This document shows, piece by piece, positions 1 through 7,838 of a stretch of DNA of 64,000 bases (positions are counted from its first letter, which is position 1; each line of letters starts with the position of its first letter). The stretch is taken from the NCBI GenBank assembly GCA_035283185.1, contig DATEUJ010000226.1, positions 1-64,000 on the forward strand, written 5' to 3'. Source of the stretch: DASSFZ01 sp035283185. GTDB taxonomy: Bacteria > Chloroflexota > Anaerolineae > Fen-1058. The notes under the pieces are model-generated. The model was not told the DNA's origin. It did not search any database and saw only the letters and a program-made list of their open reading frames with translations. A program made the position numbers and the translations under genes.

Positions 1-250
1 GCGCTCGCGGCGCTGGATAGGCAGGGTCGTGTTTCCCCAAGTGAGTCTCCGATGGGGCTAGGCTGGCCGTTGACTGCTCACCAGGCACAGTCTACCCCAT
101 CGGTTGGCTCGCTACCATATTACCCTAATAGGATAGGCAACCGCTTAGCGTAAACGGATGGCGTGCCCTGGCCGCCGCATGCGTTGATGCAGGCTTTGTG
201 GTACGATTTATTCGCGGCAGGCACACGCTGACTCGCGCCGCCAAGTCGCG
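1..250. other. Non-coding upstream segment, no supported gene
   Basis: The first 250 bases lie upstream of rsmD. One forward frame is open from base 1 to about 153, but its translation has no recognisable motif and ends in low-complexity codons, so I do not call a gene. It could be the 3' end of a gene that begins outside the window. No convincing promoter or terminator is visible. Confidence 0.4.
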
Positions 251-330
251 GCGTAGCGATAAGCGATAAGCCATACGCGATAAGCGAAAAGCCATCCGCT
301 GTCGGCTATCTGCCATCTGCCATCTGCAAC
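251..330. repeat. Short-period repeat array before rsmD
   Basis: Imperfect near-tandem copies of gcgataag-like units (251-295) run into three copies of a ctgccat unit (309-327) that end three bases before the rsmD ATG. The same kind of array occurs at 35741-35880 and 37666-37757. No Shine-Dalgarno sequence is visible between the array and the start codon, so the array itself forms the 5' leader. Confidence 0.7.
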
Positions 331-900
331 ATGCGCGTGATTTCAGGAACCGCCAAAGGCCGTAAGCTGAAAGCCGTGCCCGGCGATACCACACGCCCCG
401 TCACCGATCGCGTCAAGGAGGCCGTGTTCGACATCATCGGCGCGGACGTGCGGGATGCGCGCTTCCTCGACCTGTTCGCCGGAACGGGCGGCGTCGGCAT
501 CGAGGCGCTCAGCCGGGGGGCGCGCGAAGCCGTCTTCGTCGAAAAGGAGCGGCTCGCGCTCGATGCGATTCGCGTCAACCTCGAGCATACGCGGCTGTCG
601 GCGCGCGCGCGCGTCGTGCGCTCCGACGTGTTCGGGTTTCTGCGTGGGAATCCGCAGGCATTCGAGTATATCTACGTCGCGCCGCCGCAGTACCGGGACT
701 TGTGGCTGGCCGTGCTTCGCTCGCTCGACGCTCGGCCTGGCTGGCTGGCCGATGACGGTGAGATCGTCGTGCAGATCGACCCGCGCGAATACCAGGAGAC
801 GGCGTTGGAGCACTTCGAGCCGATCGACCGCCGCCGCTATGGCACCACGCTCGTCGTCTTCTACGCGCGCAAGACTTCGGGTGCTGGCGAAGACATATGA
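331..900 (+). CDS. rsmD: 16S rRNA (guanine-N2)-methyltransferase RsmD
   Basis: This 189-aa protein has the RsmD family start (MRVISGTAKGRKLK), the TRPVTDRVKEAVFDII segment and the SAM-binding motif FLDLFAGTGGVGIEAL. RsmD methylates G966 of 16S rRNA on the assembled small subunit. Length is typical. The catalytic [D/N]PPY motif reads APPQY (around residues 112-116), so the acidic/amide residue that contacts the target amino group is replaced by alanine. The start is the only ATG near the conserved N-terminus and sits directly after the repeat array. The stop overlaps the next start (ATGA at 897-900), indicating translational coupling to a lipoprotein gene. Identification is secure; activity with the altered motif is uncertain. 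Confidence 0.92.
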   Translation: MRVISGTAKGRKLKAVPGDTTRPVTDRVKEAVFDIIGADVRDARFLDLFAGTGGVGIEALSRGAREAVFVEKERLALDAIRVNLEHTRLSARARVVRSDVFGFLRGNPQAFEYIYVAPPQYRDLWLAVLRSLDARPGWLADDGEIVVQIDPREYQETALEHFEPIDRRRYGTTLVVFYARKTSGAGEDI

Positions 901-1856
901 GGGTCAATCCGCGTTTATCCGCGTTCATCCGCGTCCTGATTTTTCTCGCGCTCGTGATCGGCGTCGTCGGGTGTGGCCGGTCGCCGCAGCCCATCGTGGT
1001 CGCCGCCGTCGCCGCGGCCACGCCCACGCCGGCCCCGACCCTTTGGCCGCCCTCTCCGACGCTTGCTCCGCGCCCCACACCAACGCCGAGCGTCACACCC
1101 GCCGGCTGGAAGACGATCCAGGAAGGCGTGCAGATTCGCCAGTCGACGGCTTTCGAGGATGGCCGGGCCACGCACGTGTACGCCCTGCGCCTCGATCCGT
1201 CGCGCGTCGACGTGCATGTGCGCTACGATCCCGAGAACCCGCGCCGCGTATCTGACTGGTTCACCGCCGAGCGAGCACTGGCCGCGCTCAACGCCGGCTT
1301 CTTCAGGCCCGACAATACACCGCTCGGGCGGTGGGTGATCGACGGCATCACGTTCGGCCACCGCCATCGCCGCATGCAGGGCGAGTTTCGCGTCGGCGGT
1401 GGAGGCGTGTCGATCCGGCGCCTGAGCGAGCCTGACCTGGACGATGACGCCCGTATTATTGCTTCGATCGAGTCGTACCCGCTTCTCCTCTTGCCTGGTG
1501 GCATTGTCAATCCATGCCTGGCCCACGCCGACGAGCGGATAGAACGTTTAGTTCGTTCCCGCCCCTGCGTCAATTTAACCGACTTGGCCGAGCGTCTCGT
1601 CGTCGGCATCGACGGCGCGGGCTATCTGCTCTTCGTTCTGTTTCCATCCGAGACATTCACACTGCCCGGCCTCGCCCGCTGGCTGAAGCACAGCGATTTC
1701 AACCTCGATTCTGCGCTCAACCTCGATGGCGGCAGCTCGGCCGGGATGTTGGTGCAGGCCGGCGATCGGGTGTGGGGCGAGGACTCGGGGCGCGATATGC
1801 CTGGCGCGATCGTCGTGCTGCCCAAAGTGTTCGGCAGCGGCGGCGAGTCGCCATGA
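897..1856 (+). CDS. Phosphodiester glycosidase-like (NAGPA/DUF2233) lipoprotein
   Basis: This 319-aa predicted lipoprotein begins with a hydrophobic segment and lipobox (VVGC, Cys26), then a T/P-rich spacer to about residue 65. The rest matches the phosphodiester glycosidase/NAGPA family seen in exopolysaccharide loci: an ALNAGFF segment near the middle, LVVGIDGAGYLLFVLFP, and the C-terminal signature LNLDGGSSAGMLV. It presumably acts outside the membrane on a phosphodiester-linked sugar; the substrate cannot be read from the sequence. It overlaps rsmD by 4 nt upstream and its paralogue by 4 nt downstream. Its first codons are built from a dispersed repeat (904-935) that encodes part of the signal peptide. 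Confidence 0.8.
   Translation: MRVNPRLSAFIRVLIFLALVIGVVGCGRSPQPIVVAAVAAATPTPAPTLWPPSPTLAPRPTPTPSVTPAGWKTIQEGVQIRQSTAFEDGRATHVYALRLDPSRVDVHVRYDPENPRRVSDWFTAERALAALNAGFFRPDNTPLGRWVIDGITFGHRHRRMQGEFRVGGGGVSIRRLSEPDLDDDARIIASIESYPLLLLPGGIVNPCLAHADERIERLVRSRPCVNLTDLAERLVVGIDGAGYLLFVLFPSETFTLPGLARWLKHSDFNLDSALNLDGGSSAGMLVQAGDRVWGEDSGRDMPGAIVVLPKVFGSGGESP
904..935. repeat. ccgcgttnatccgcg dispersed repeat forming signal-peptide codons
   Basis: Three near-identical 10-11 nt units (atccgcgttt/atccgcgttc/atccgcgtcc) lie inside the first codons of the lipoprotein gene. The reverse-complement family occurs at 21374-21403 inside another gene and, diverged, at 40783-40815 between genes. Confidence 0.7.
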
Positions 1857-2656
1857 GACGATTCTTCTTCTTCCTCGCCATGCTGCTCGCCTGCGGCTGC
1901 GCTTCAGTCGACGTGCGCTCCCAGCCATTACCACCGGCTTCAACATTCACGCCGTCTCCCACGCGCACTCCCGTTCCCGCCGACACCGGGTGGCAGCCGG
2001 CCGGCGACGGCGTCGAAATACGCGAGCTTGACGTAGCGCACCAGCTTCGCCGCGACCGACTGTTCATCGCCCGCGTCCATCCAGGCCGCGTCACTTTCCG
2101 CGTGCGCTACGACCCGATTCGCCCCCTGCGCGTCGGGCAATGGTTGGCGGGGGATGGGGCGAGGCTGGCGGTCAACGGCGGGTTCTTCGATCTGGAAAAT
2201 CGCGCGCTGGGGTTGCTGATCGCCGACGGCGTGCCGTTCGGCCAGACGTACGTCGACCTGGGTGGCTTGTTCGGCGTGCGCGAAGGTCGTGTGCAGGTGC
2301 GCTCGCTTATCGTTCAGCCCTATACGCCGGGCGAAGCGTTCGATCAGATGGTGCAGTCGTTCCCGACGCTGCTCGTCGACGGAGCGATCAACGCCGAGAT
2401 TCGCGACGACGGCCGAACTGCGCCGCGCGCCGTAGTCGGCGTCGACCGGCAGGGACGCGTCGTGTTCCTCGTCAGTCCACGCCCGGCGTTCAGCGTCACC
2501 GGCCTGGCCACCTGGCTGGCGCGATCGGATCTCGATCTGGATTCGGCGCTGAATCTCGACGGCGGCACGTCGTCAGGGTTGCTGGTGCGCACGGGGAACG
2601 GGACCTGGGGTGTCGATTCGTGGGTGCCGGTGCCGGCGGTGATCGAAGTGCGCTAA
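1853..2656 (+). CDS. Second phosphodiester glycosidase-like (NAGPA/DUF2233) lipoprotein
   Basis: A 267-aa paralogue of the preceding gene. The ATG at 1853 is chosen because it overlaps the upstream stop (ATGA) and gives a clean lipoprotein signal (MRRFFFFLAMLLACGCAS, Cys at about 16); an in-frame upstream start at 1514 would lie inside the previous gene. It has the same T/P spacer, LAVNGGFFDL, VVGVDRQGRVVFLVS and the terminal LNLDGGTSSGLLV signature. Tandem paralogues suggest duplication, possibly acting on two related substrates or as a pair on the surface. It ends 7 bp from the convergent histidine kinase gene. Confidence 0.8.
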   Translation: MRRFFFFLAMLLACGCASVDVRSQPLPPASTFTPSPTRTPVPADTGWQPAGDGVEIRELDVAHQLRRDRLFIARVHPGRVTFRVRYDPIRPLRVGQWLAGDGARLAVNGGFFDLENRALGLLIADGVPFGQTYVDLGGLFGVREGRVQVRSLIVQPYTPGEAFDQMVQSFPTLLVDGAINAEIRDDGRTAPRAVVGVDRQGRVVFLVSPRPAFSVTGLATWLARSDLDLDSALNLDGGTSSGLLVRTGNGTWGVDSWVPVPAVIEVR

Positions 2657-2663
2657 GAGTGTA

Positions 2664-3770
2664 TCAGGCTGGTGGAAAACTCGCCGTGAATCTACTGCCC
2701 TGCCCCGCATCGCTATCGGCCTCAATGAAGCCCCCGTGCAGGCGCACAATTTCGTGGGCAACTGCAAGCCCCAACCCATTGCCGGGAATGTGACTGACAT
2801 TTCGACCACGATAGAAACGCTTGAACAAGTGAGGCATGTCTTCGGGATCGATCCCCCTGCCTGTGTCTTGAACCTGAAGGCAGACGCGATCCGGTGTGCG
2901 ATACGTGCTGACCCGCACCAGACCGTCAGACGTGTAACTGATGGCGTTCGCCACCAGGTTCGCTACGACTCGGCTCAACTGGTCACGTGCCGCCCGCACG
3001 GGCGGCAGGTTCACGTCGGGATGGAAGGTCAATGTCAAGCCGGCGGCAACCGCGCGTGGTTGAAGCTCGGTGACGACCTGATGGGCGACCGCGTTCAGAT
3101 CGACGAGTCCGAAAGTCGCCGTGAGGTTGTCGAGCTCCAGATGCGAAACATCGGTGATGTCTTCGACGAGGTTGACCAGCCGGGCCACTTGCTCCTTGAG
3201 GATAGCCAGGTAGTGCTGCCGCTTGTCGGCCTTTCCGCGTTCCAGCAAGCTCAAGTACAGGTGCAGGTTCGCCACCGGCGTGCGCAGCTCGTGGGAGACA
3301 TCACTGATGAACTTAGACTGAAGGCGGTCAAGTTCTCTCAACTGCTCGTAGGCTTTCGCCAATTCGTCACGTTGATGGCGCAGCGTCTCCTCCGCCCGCT
3401 TGCGCTCGGTGGCATCGCGGATAACAGCGACAACCATGCTATCTTCTTCCGTGTCGAGTGGGCTGAGCATAATGTCCACAGGAAACTCGCTCCCATCCTG
3501 CCGCCGGCCATACAGTTTCAGCACGCCCCTCATTGGACGGACATAGGGGTTCGACGCATAAGCTGCACGCTGTTCGACGTGCCGCTCTCTGTAGCGTTCC
3601 GGTATCAGGGCTTCAATCGGCTGGCCGAGCAATTCGGCGCGACTGTAGCCAAATAGCGTCTCCACGGGCGCGTTGACACGCACGATGCGCCCGTCACGGC
3701 TCACCACGACGATCGCATCCGGTAGGAGTTCAACAAGCTCTTGCTGCATGTCTGCGTTGGTACGGTTCAT
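2664..3770 (-). CDS. PAS-domain sensor histidine kinase
   Basis: A 368-aa soluble kinase with no membrane segment. Residues 10-120 form a PAS domain (VETLFGYSRAELLGQPIEALIP, then the PAC segment RRQDGSEFPVD and IRDATERKRAEE). A short coiled coil leads to the dimerisation/phosphoacceptor helix with H-box SHELRTP, then an ATPase domain with N-box (NLVANAIS), G1 (DTGRGI) and G2 (GNGLGLAV). All catalytic motifs are intact. No response regulator is adjacent, so its partner is unknown; the HTH-REC protein at 7839 is the nearest candidate. The short leader (MNRTNADMQQELV) supports the chosen ATG. Confidence 0.9.
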   Translation of the reverse strand: MNRTNADMQQELVELLPDAIVVVSRDGRIVRVNAPVETLFGYSRAELLGQPIEALIPERYRERHVEQRAAYASNPYVRPMRGVLKLYGRRQDGSEFPVDIMLSPLDTEEDSMVVAVIRDATERKRAEETLRHQRDELAKAYEQLRELDRLQSKFISDVSHELRTPVANLHLYLSLLERGKADKRQHYLAILKEQVARLVNLVEDITDVSHLELDNLTATFGLVDLNAVAHQVVTELQPRAVAAGLTLTFHPDVNLPPVRAARDQLSRVVANLVANAISYTSDGLVRVSTYRTPDRVCLQVQDTGRGIDPEDMPHLFKRFYRGRNVSHIPGNGLGLAVAHEIVRLHGGFIEADSDAGQGSRFTASFPPA

Positions 3771-4253
3771 AGGCGCACCGCCGTCGATATGGATGAGAGT
3801 CCCAGCGCGAAACTGCCCCCCGAAGGGCAGAACCCGGCGTGCGGCCGCAGGTTCCGCACCAGGCTCTTTAAGGATACTCGCATCTGCCGGAAGGTCAAGC
3901 CGCAGACCTTATGCTCGACACAGGGAGGCCCATGGGGGTATGCTTCGCGCAGAACGGGGTGATGACCCATCACCGTCTGCCCGCTTCGCGCCATCGGCGA
4001 TCCCGGCCTGCGAGCAGAGGACCCGAGTTCATCCTTCGACTACGCTCAGCAGCGTTGCGAAGGCTCCGGGCGGACTGTCCCCCCAGGCTTGCCTGGCGGC
4101 ACTGTCCAAAAGCTTGTCCTGCGAAGTCCCCGACCGAAGGGAGTGGGAAGCACGGTCGAAGGACGTACCACGTCGAGAGCGTATAACAGGGACACAGTCA
4201 TCCGCGTCCGCCGGTGGGCCTCCGGATCCCCGACACGGGAGGTCTGTCTGACA
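3771..4253. other. Intergenic segment, possible left end of an IS110-type element
   Basis: There is no supported coding region. The segment contains small stem-forming strings (for example ctgccccccgaagggcag at 3811-3828). It ends directly at the GTG of an IS110-type transposase relic. In IS110 elements the non-coding left end carries the bridge RNA, so part of this segment could be a decayed left end; that is inference from position only. Confidence 0.35.
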
Positions 4254-4316
4254 GTGTACATCGGAATCGACTGGAGTCAAGCCCAACAGGACGTGTGTTT
4301 TCTCGACGTACGCTAA
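4254..4316 (+). pseudogene. IS110-family transposase N-terminal relic
   Basis: A GTG at 4254, preceded by ggagg at 4239-4243, opens a 20-codon frame encoding YIGIDWSQAQQDVCFLD and then a stop. This is the very N-terminus of the IS110 DEDD transposase (RuvC-like strand with the first catalytic Asp in GIDWS). The remaining several hundred codons are absent, so this is a truncated relic. A perfect palindrome follows it immediately. Confidence 0.7.
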
Positions 4317-4351
4317 AGACTTCGGAAGTCTCCCGAAGACTTCCGAAGTCT
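4317..4351. repeat. Perfect inverted repeat of 15-bp palindromes
   Basis: agacttcggaagtct (4317-4331) and its exact reverse complement agacttccgaagtct (4337-4351) are separated by 5 nt. Each arm is itself nearly palindromic. The skeleton (agacnt..angtct) is shared with the palindrome pair at 7754-7823. It may act as a transcription end for the flanking leftward genes or be a REP-like mobile palindrome; there is no T-tract. Confidence 0.75.
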
Positions 4352-4390
4352 ATCCCCGCTGGAATCCCCATTCGCGCCAGGCACATGTGG

Positions 4391-5323
4391 CTAATCCAGT
4401 TCCCTGAGTTTCCTCAGTTCCCTCCTTTCCATTCGCGCCACGCACACGTGGTTGATGCCTTCAGGGCCGCTTTCCCAGGTGACGTCGTCGGGAGCGAACC
4501 CGCAGTACGCCAGGATACTGGTGAATTCTCGTGGCTGGTAGTAGTTGGCCTTGTAGCCGAGGTACTTGCCCGTCAGCGCAAACCCGCCTGGGGTGAAACA
4601 ATCGGCGAACAGTACGCCGCCGGAAGCGAGCAGGTCTTCGCGAATCAGTCTGAGGTGACTCACCAGGTGAGGCCTGGACATCCAGGTGGATAACCCCACA
4701 AACACGACGATGTCATAGGGCGCTGTGCATTGAAGCTGTCTCCTGACGTGTGCCGACGCCAAGTCGCCTCGCACGAACTCAAAGCCGATTCCCGCACGGC
4801 GGGCCGCCTGAATCAGCTCGCTTTGAATACGCCTGGCGGGGTCGAGGTCTGAAGCCAACACGTAGATTGCCTCGATCTCTTTCGGATTCGACCGCGCAAT
4901 GCGTTCCAGCGGCTGAAAAAGATCGAAGGCATAGCCGCTCGGAGCAGTCATGATTGTGATGATATCTCTCTCGGCCAGTTCTTCCAGGCGCTGTCGCAGC
5001 TCCGTCTCGATCAGGCGGTTCAGAATCTGCAAGCGGCGATAAATGGCCCGGTGGAGCGGATAGCCCAGGAAAATCCGGTCGAATAGACCATAGGGCTGAC
5101 TGTCCTGGAGATAGATAGCCTTCATCATCTCTGCCGAATATCCCTCTTTGAATAGCAGTCTCCCCAGTCGTGACAGGGGGAACGCCAGCTCGCGGGCGCT
5201 CCCGCGGCCCAGGTTGGGCAGGGCATAGCGTATCAGGTAGCGGGAACTTAACGCCTTCTTGACGACCGCGGACGTTTTCGACAGCTCGACGCCGGCCTTT
5301 CCCAACTGCCCCTGGTTTTCCAT
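4391..5323 (-). CDS. Class I SAM-dependent methyltransferase-like protein
   Basis: A 310-aa protein. The ATG at 5323 is chosen over an upstream in-frame ATG because ggaggg lies 6 nt before it. Residues 1-120 are helical and uncharacterised. The second half is a Rossmann-like methyltransferase: motif I region IITIMTAPSGYAFDLFQPLERI, the acidic strand end YVLASDLDP, then FVRGDLAS, and post-I YDIVVFVGLSTWMSR followed by LRLIREDLLASGGVLFADCF. The substrate is unknown. It is the last gene of a leftward group (lipid-kinase-like, nucleotide-kinase-like, methyltransferase), separated from the previous gene by a compound hairpin. I infer a role in modifying a lipid or small molecule, without direct support. 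Confidence 0.7.
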   Translation of the reverse strand: MENQGQLGKAGVELSKTSAVVKKALSSRYLIRYALPNLGRGSARELAFPLSRLGRLLFKEGYSAEMMKAIYLQDSQPYGLFDRIFLGYPLHRAIYRRLQILNRLIETELRQRLEELAERDIITIMTAPSGYAFDLFQPLERIARSNPKEIEAIYVLASDLDPARRIQSELIQAARRAGIGFEFVRGDLASAHVRRQLQCTAPYDIVVFVGLSTWMSRPHLVSHLRLIREDLLASGGVLFADCFTPGGFALTGKYLGYKANYYQPREFTSILAYCGFAPDDVTWESGPEGINHVCVARMERRELRKLRELD

Positions 5324-5351
5324 GTGTCCCTCCAGATTACTCAGAGACTGC

Positions 5352-5458
5352 CTTAAAACCCCGTGGTTGACGCATCCCCACGCGTCAACAGCGGGCATAG
5401 GGAGCGGGCATGGGGATGCCCGTTCTACGGGTTTGATGCCCGCTCTATGGGTTTTAAG
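5352..5458. repeat. Compound inverted repeat between two leftward genes
   Basis: Outer arms cttaaaaccc (5352-5361) and gggttttaag (5449-5458) are perfect complements. Inside are gttgacgc/gcgtcaac (5366-5373 and 5382-5389) and cgggcat-gggg-atgcccg (5405-5422), with a further atgcccgc copy at 5435-5442. In RNA this would form a multi-hairpin structure between the kinase stop and the methyltransferase ribosome binding site, so it could be an attenuator or mRNA-processing site, or a palindromic mobile repeat. Confidence 0.65.
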
Positions 5459-5464
5459 ACGCGC

Positions 5465-6310
5465 TCAGTGGATAGCTCCCCCGTCAATAGGCAGCGTTCG
5501 AACGAAATCTAGAATGTGTCGCAGGGTCTGTCCGACGGACAGGCCCGTCACATCGATAACTCGTGCGTATCTTTCACCCCGGCGGCGACGGAAGAACGAT
5601 ACTACGTGCCGGTACATCACTCGAGCCTGGGTCAGATCCAGTATATTTTCGTGAGGATCGAGTTTCTGCCCGCCTGCTACCAGGCGAGCCAGCGCCACCT
5701 CCGGAGCGATGTCCAGATAGACGATCGCATCGGGAAGTTCCATCAAGCCTAGTTTCAACCGGACGTCGATCCGGCGCAGCCAGCGCATCATTTTCAAACC
5801 GGGTATCGCGCGGATCAGGTCGGGCGACAACGGCTTGCCTTCCATGACATAGTCGTACAAGATTTCGAGGCGGAGGAAGGGATTCGTCAAGGTGGCGAGG
5901 GCGGACGCAGGGGCGTCCGCATCCACGTAGTTGATCGCGCGACCACCGGCTGAGAGGAGCAGGTTCCCTTCAGAGAAAACCACGCCGGGTTGGTAACGGC
6001 CGACTGCTTGCTGGACAGTCCGCGCCTGTGCAGCCAGATGGAGTAGCTTCAATAACGGATACAGCCTGCGATGCGCCGCGGTTGATTTCGATAGCCACCA
6101 GAACAATCGACCGATCCGGACGGATATCATCTCTCCATCGGGCGCAAATCCCGGTGCGCACAGGTCTTCTTGCGAGGCCTTGCAGGACAGGCCGTCGCCG
6201 ACGGCCGCGGCCGTCACATCCAGCTCGGCCGCCGCGAGACTGGCCAGGGCCGGCGTCACCGTGCTCTTTCCGCAGCCGTCGATGCCGATGATACTGACGT
6301 AGAAGCTCAT
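5465..6310 (-). CDS. Thymidylate-kinase-like P-loop nucleotide kinase
   Basis: A 281-aa protein. The start at 6310 is supported by aggagg 8 nt upstream; an in-frame start 19 codons earlier would begin in a dispersed repeat. A Walker A motif (IGIDGCGKST) sits 7 residues from the N-terminus, as in thymidylate-kinase-like enzymes, followed by a long insertion. Later features are DAIVYLDIAPEVALARL (typical TMK DxV/LxLDxxPE segment) and a LID-like RRRRGERYARVIDVTG. It is longer than bacterial Tmk (about 210 aa), and its neighbours are a lipid-kinase-like gene and a methyltransferase, so it may phosphorylate something other than dTMP. The TMK-like fold is fairly clear; the substrate is not. Confidence 0.72.
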   Translation of the reverse strand: MSFYVSIIGIDGCGKSTVTPALASLAAAELDVTAAAVGDGLSCKASQEDLCAPGFAPDGEMISVRIGRLFWWLSKSTAAHRRLYPLLKLLHLAAQARTVQQAVGRYQPGVVFSEGNLLLSAGGRAINYVDADAPASALATLTNPFLRLEILYDYVMEGKPLSPDLIRAIPGLKMMRWLRRIDVRLKLGLMELPDAIVYLDIAPEVALARLVAGGQKLDPHENILDLTQARVMYRHVVSFFRRRRGERYARVIDVTGLSVGQTLRHILDFVRTLPIDGGAIH

Positions 6311-6354
6311 AACGCGGCCTCCTGCCGCAACCGAACCTTTGGGACGTCTGAAAA

Positions 6355-6390
6355 TTTCAAACTCCAAACTTCAAACTTCAAACTCCAAAG
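6355..6390. repeat. aacttcaaac phrase repeat at a gene end
   Basis: Imperfect 8-nt units (aactccaa, acttcaaa) in near-tandem. The stop codon of the downstream-reading diacylglycerol-kinase-like gene (6378-6380) lies inside the array. Related copies occur at 21564-21637, 26400-26427 and, inverted, 63624-63668. Confidence 0.75.
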
Positions 6391-7487
6391 TAGGGTCTCC
6401 TGCCAAATCCCGCTGTAGGGACGAACCAGGGGCGCGCCCATCCAGTAGGGGTGCCGGCGACGAACCTGACCAGACCTGCGACTTCGAATCCAATCCGGGC
6501 CGGCGCGGTGAACGTGTCCTCATCCAGCGCGAGGGTGGTCGGCTGATGGTCTACGAACTCCACGTCGATGGGTGTGCCGGGAGTAATCTCGTACTTGCGG
6601 ATACGGCGATCGAGATTCCGCCAATCCAGGAGCGTCCGGACGGTCTGCCTGCGGCCCTCACACGGGATACAGCACAAGACCAGGCGCGGCTCGCCGATGT
6701 CGCATCCTCCGCGAATCGGAAGCTGGGGGAAGTCGAAGTTCAGGAGTATCCCGGCGAACAGCCGGAAGCGGTCACGCCGGTGAGCGTGCCTGATTTCGAC
6801 GCGCTCTGCGCACTCGGGCCGGGCGATACACCGGATAGCCCGCAACGCGCTGAAGGCAGTGTATTGAAACGTGTTGATCGCTTCGAGCGGTATCACGCGA
6901 GACGCGCAGCGCATCAGCCGGCGATGAGCATCCCTCCAGCGCTTGATGTCGTCCGGAACGCGCGCGAACTGCCCCAGCCCGCCCATCGTCAGCCCGTAGC
7001 GCTGCCTGGTCATGCCATCGGGGTAGTGGAGCGTGCAGCGGTACACGCAACAGGCGCGGGCTTGCCTGGCATCCAGATCGGCGGAGATTCGCTTCATCCC
7101 TTCGAGCGGGTCGCGCGGCATGCCGAAATGCTTCGGGATCAGATTGCCCGAACCCAGCCGCAGCGAGCTGATCAGGACGTCGTCCAGGCCGACCGTTCCC
7201 GATTCGATTTCCTCCAGAAAGCCTTGAACGAGCGCCCGGTTCGTCCCGCCTCCGCCTCCTGACAGCAGAAAACATGGACCTTTGACGGCTGCGAGAAACT
7301 CACGCGTGAGATTCACGACTTCGTCGTGTCCCTCGGCAACGGCGAACGTCCGGTCGTCGATCCAGCGAAAGCGGTCGTCAAATGCGGCTCGCAGACGCTC
7401 GATGTCTTCCTCCGACTGGCCGTTTCCAGAGGGCCTGTTCACGACGAGGAAGGCTGACTCGGGTCTTTGAACTGATCGTGCGCTCAT
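6378..7487 (-). CDS. Diacylglycerol/sphingosine kinase-like protein
   Basis: About 369 aa from the ATG at 7487 (agagg 9 nt upstream); an ATG at 7505 in the same frame lacks a ribosome binding site. The N-terminal half matches the DAGK catalytic fold: LVVNRPSGNGQ (NPxSG-like), FLLSGGGGGTNRAL (the GGDGT nucleotide loop, with Asp replaced by Gly) and LRLGSGNLIPKHFG (LGTGN-like). The C-terminal half has the expected beta-rich lid, including KYEITPGTPIDVEFVD. Family members phosphorylate lipids or sphingoid bases using ATP at the membrane surface. The Asp-to-Gly change in the glycine loop may alter nucleotide or metal use. It heads a leftward cluster with an AT-rich promoter region upstream. Confidence 0.75.
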   Translation of the reverse strand: MSARSVQRPESAFLVVNRPSGNGQSEEDIERLRAAFDDRFRWIDDRTFAVAEGHDEVVNLTREFLAAVKGPCFLLSGGGGGTNRALVQGFLEEIESGTVGLDDVLISSLRLGSGNLIPKHFGMPRDPLEGMKRISADLDARQARACCVYRCTLHYPDGMTRQRYGLTMGGLGQFARVPDDIKRWRDAHRRLMRCASRVIPLEAINTFQYTAFSALRAIRCIARPECAERVEIRHAHRRDRFRLFAGILLNFDFPQLPIRGGCDIGEPRLVLCCIPCEGRRQTVRTLLDWRNLDRRIRKYEITPGTPIDVEFVDHQPTTLALDEDTFTAPARIGFEVAGLVRFVAGTPTGWARPWFVPTAGFGRRPYFGV

Positions 7488-7753
7488 AGTAGTCTGCCTC
7501 TTCATAGTGTTAATTATAATGTATATTAACTAATCGTAATTATCATTCATTATACTCTGACTATCCTGCTGGTGAAGTAGCCCAATGGTACTAAGTGACG
7601 GGTCATATCTTGCGTCTCTTTGAGTTATGCATTAAGATGTGCACAGGGTGATGTGCACACGAAGATATGCATCGATTCATTTCATTTAACCGCCCTGACT
7701 TTACAATAGACCACTTTGCAGGCGCGCACTATGAGATGCATCACAAGCTCGCT
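7488..7753. promoter_or_regulatory. AT-rich divergent promoter region
   Basis: This is the most AT-rich stretch of the window (especially 7506-7560, with taattataatg and tatactct boxes on either strand). It separates the leftward lipid-kinase-like cluster from the rightward HTH-REC gene, so it probably holds promoters for both. Near-palindromic tgtgcac strings occur at 7638-7660 and may be operator-like. Exact start sites cannot be fixed from sequence. Confidence 0.5.
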
Positions 7754-7823
7754 AGACCTGGCAGGTCTTTACCGCGCGGAGCGTGCCTGCGACTTGCATC
7801 GGCGGGCAAGACCTGCCAGGTCT
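7754..7823. repeat. Perfect 16-bp inverted repeat before HTH-REC gene
   Basis: agacctggcaggtctt (7754-7769) and aagacctgccaggtct (7808-7823) are exact reverse complements with a 38-nt loop. Each arm is also an internal palindrome. The 3' arm ends 4 nt before the Shine-Dalgarno sequence ggaggtga of the next gene, so the hairpin could control access to the ribosome binding site; it also resembles the palindrome at 4317-4351. Confidence 0.75.
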
Positions 7824-7838
7824 ATTCGGAGGTGAACT

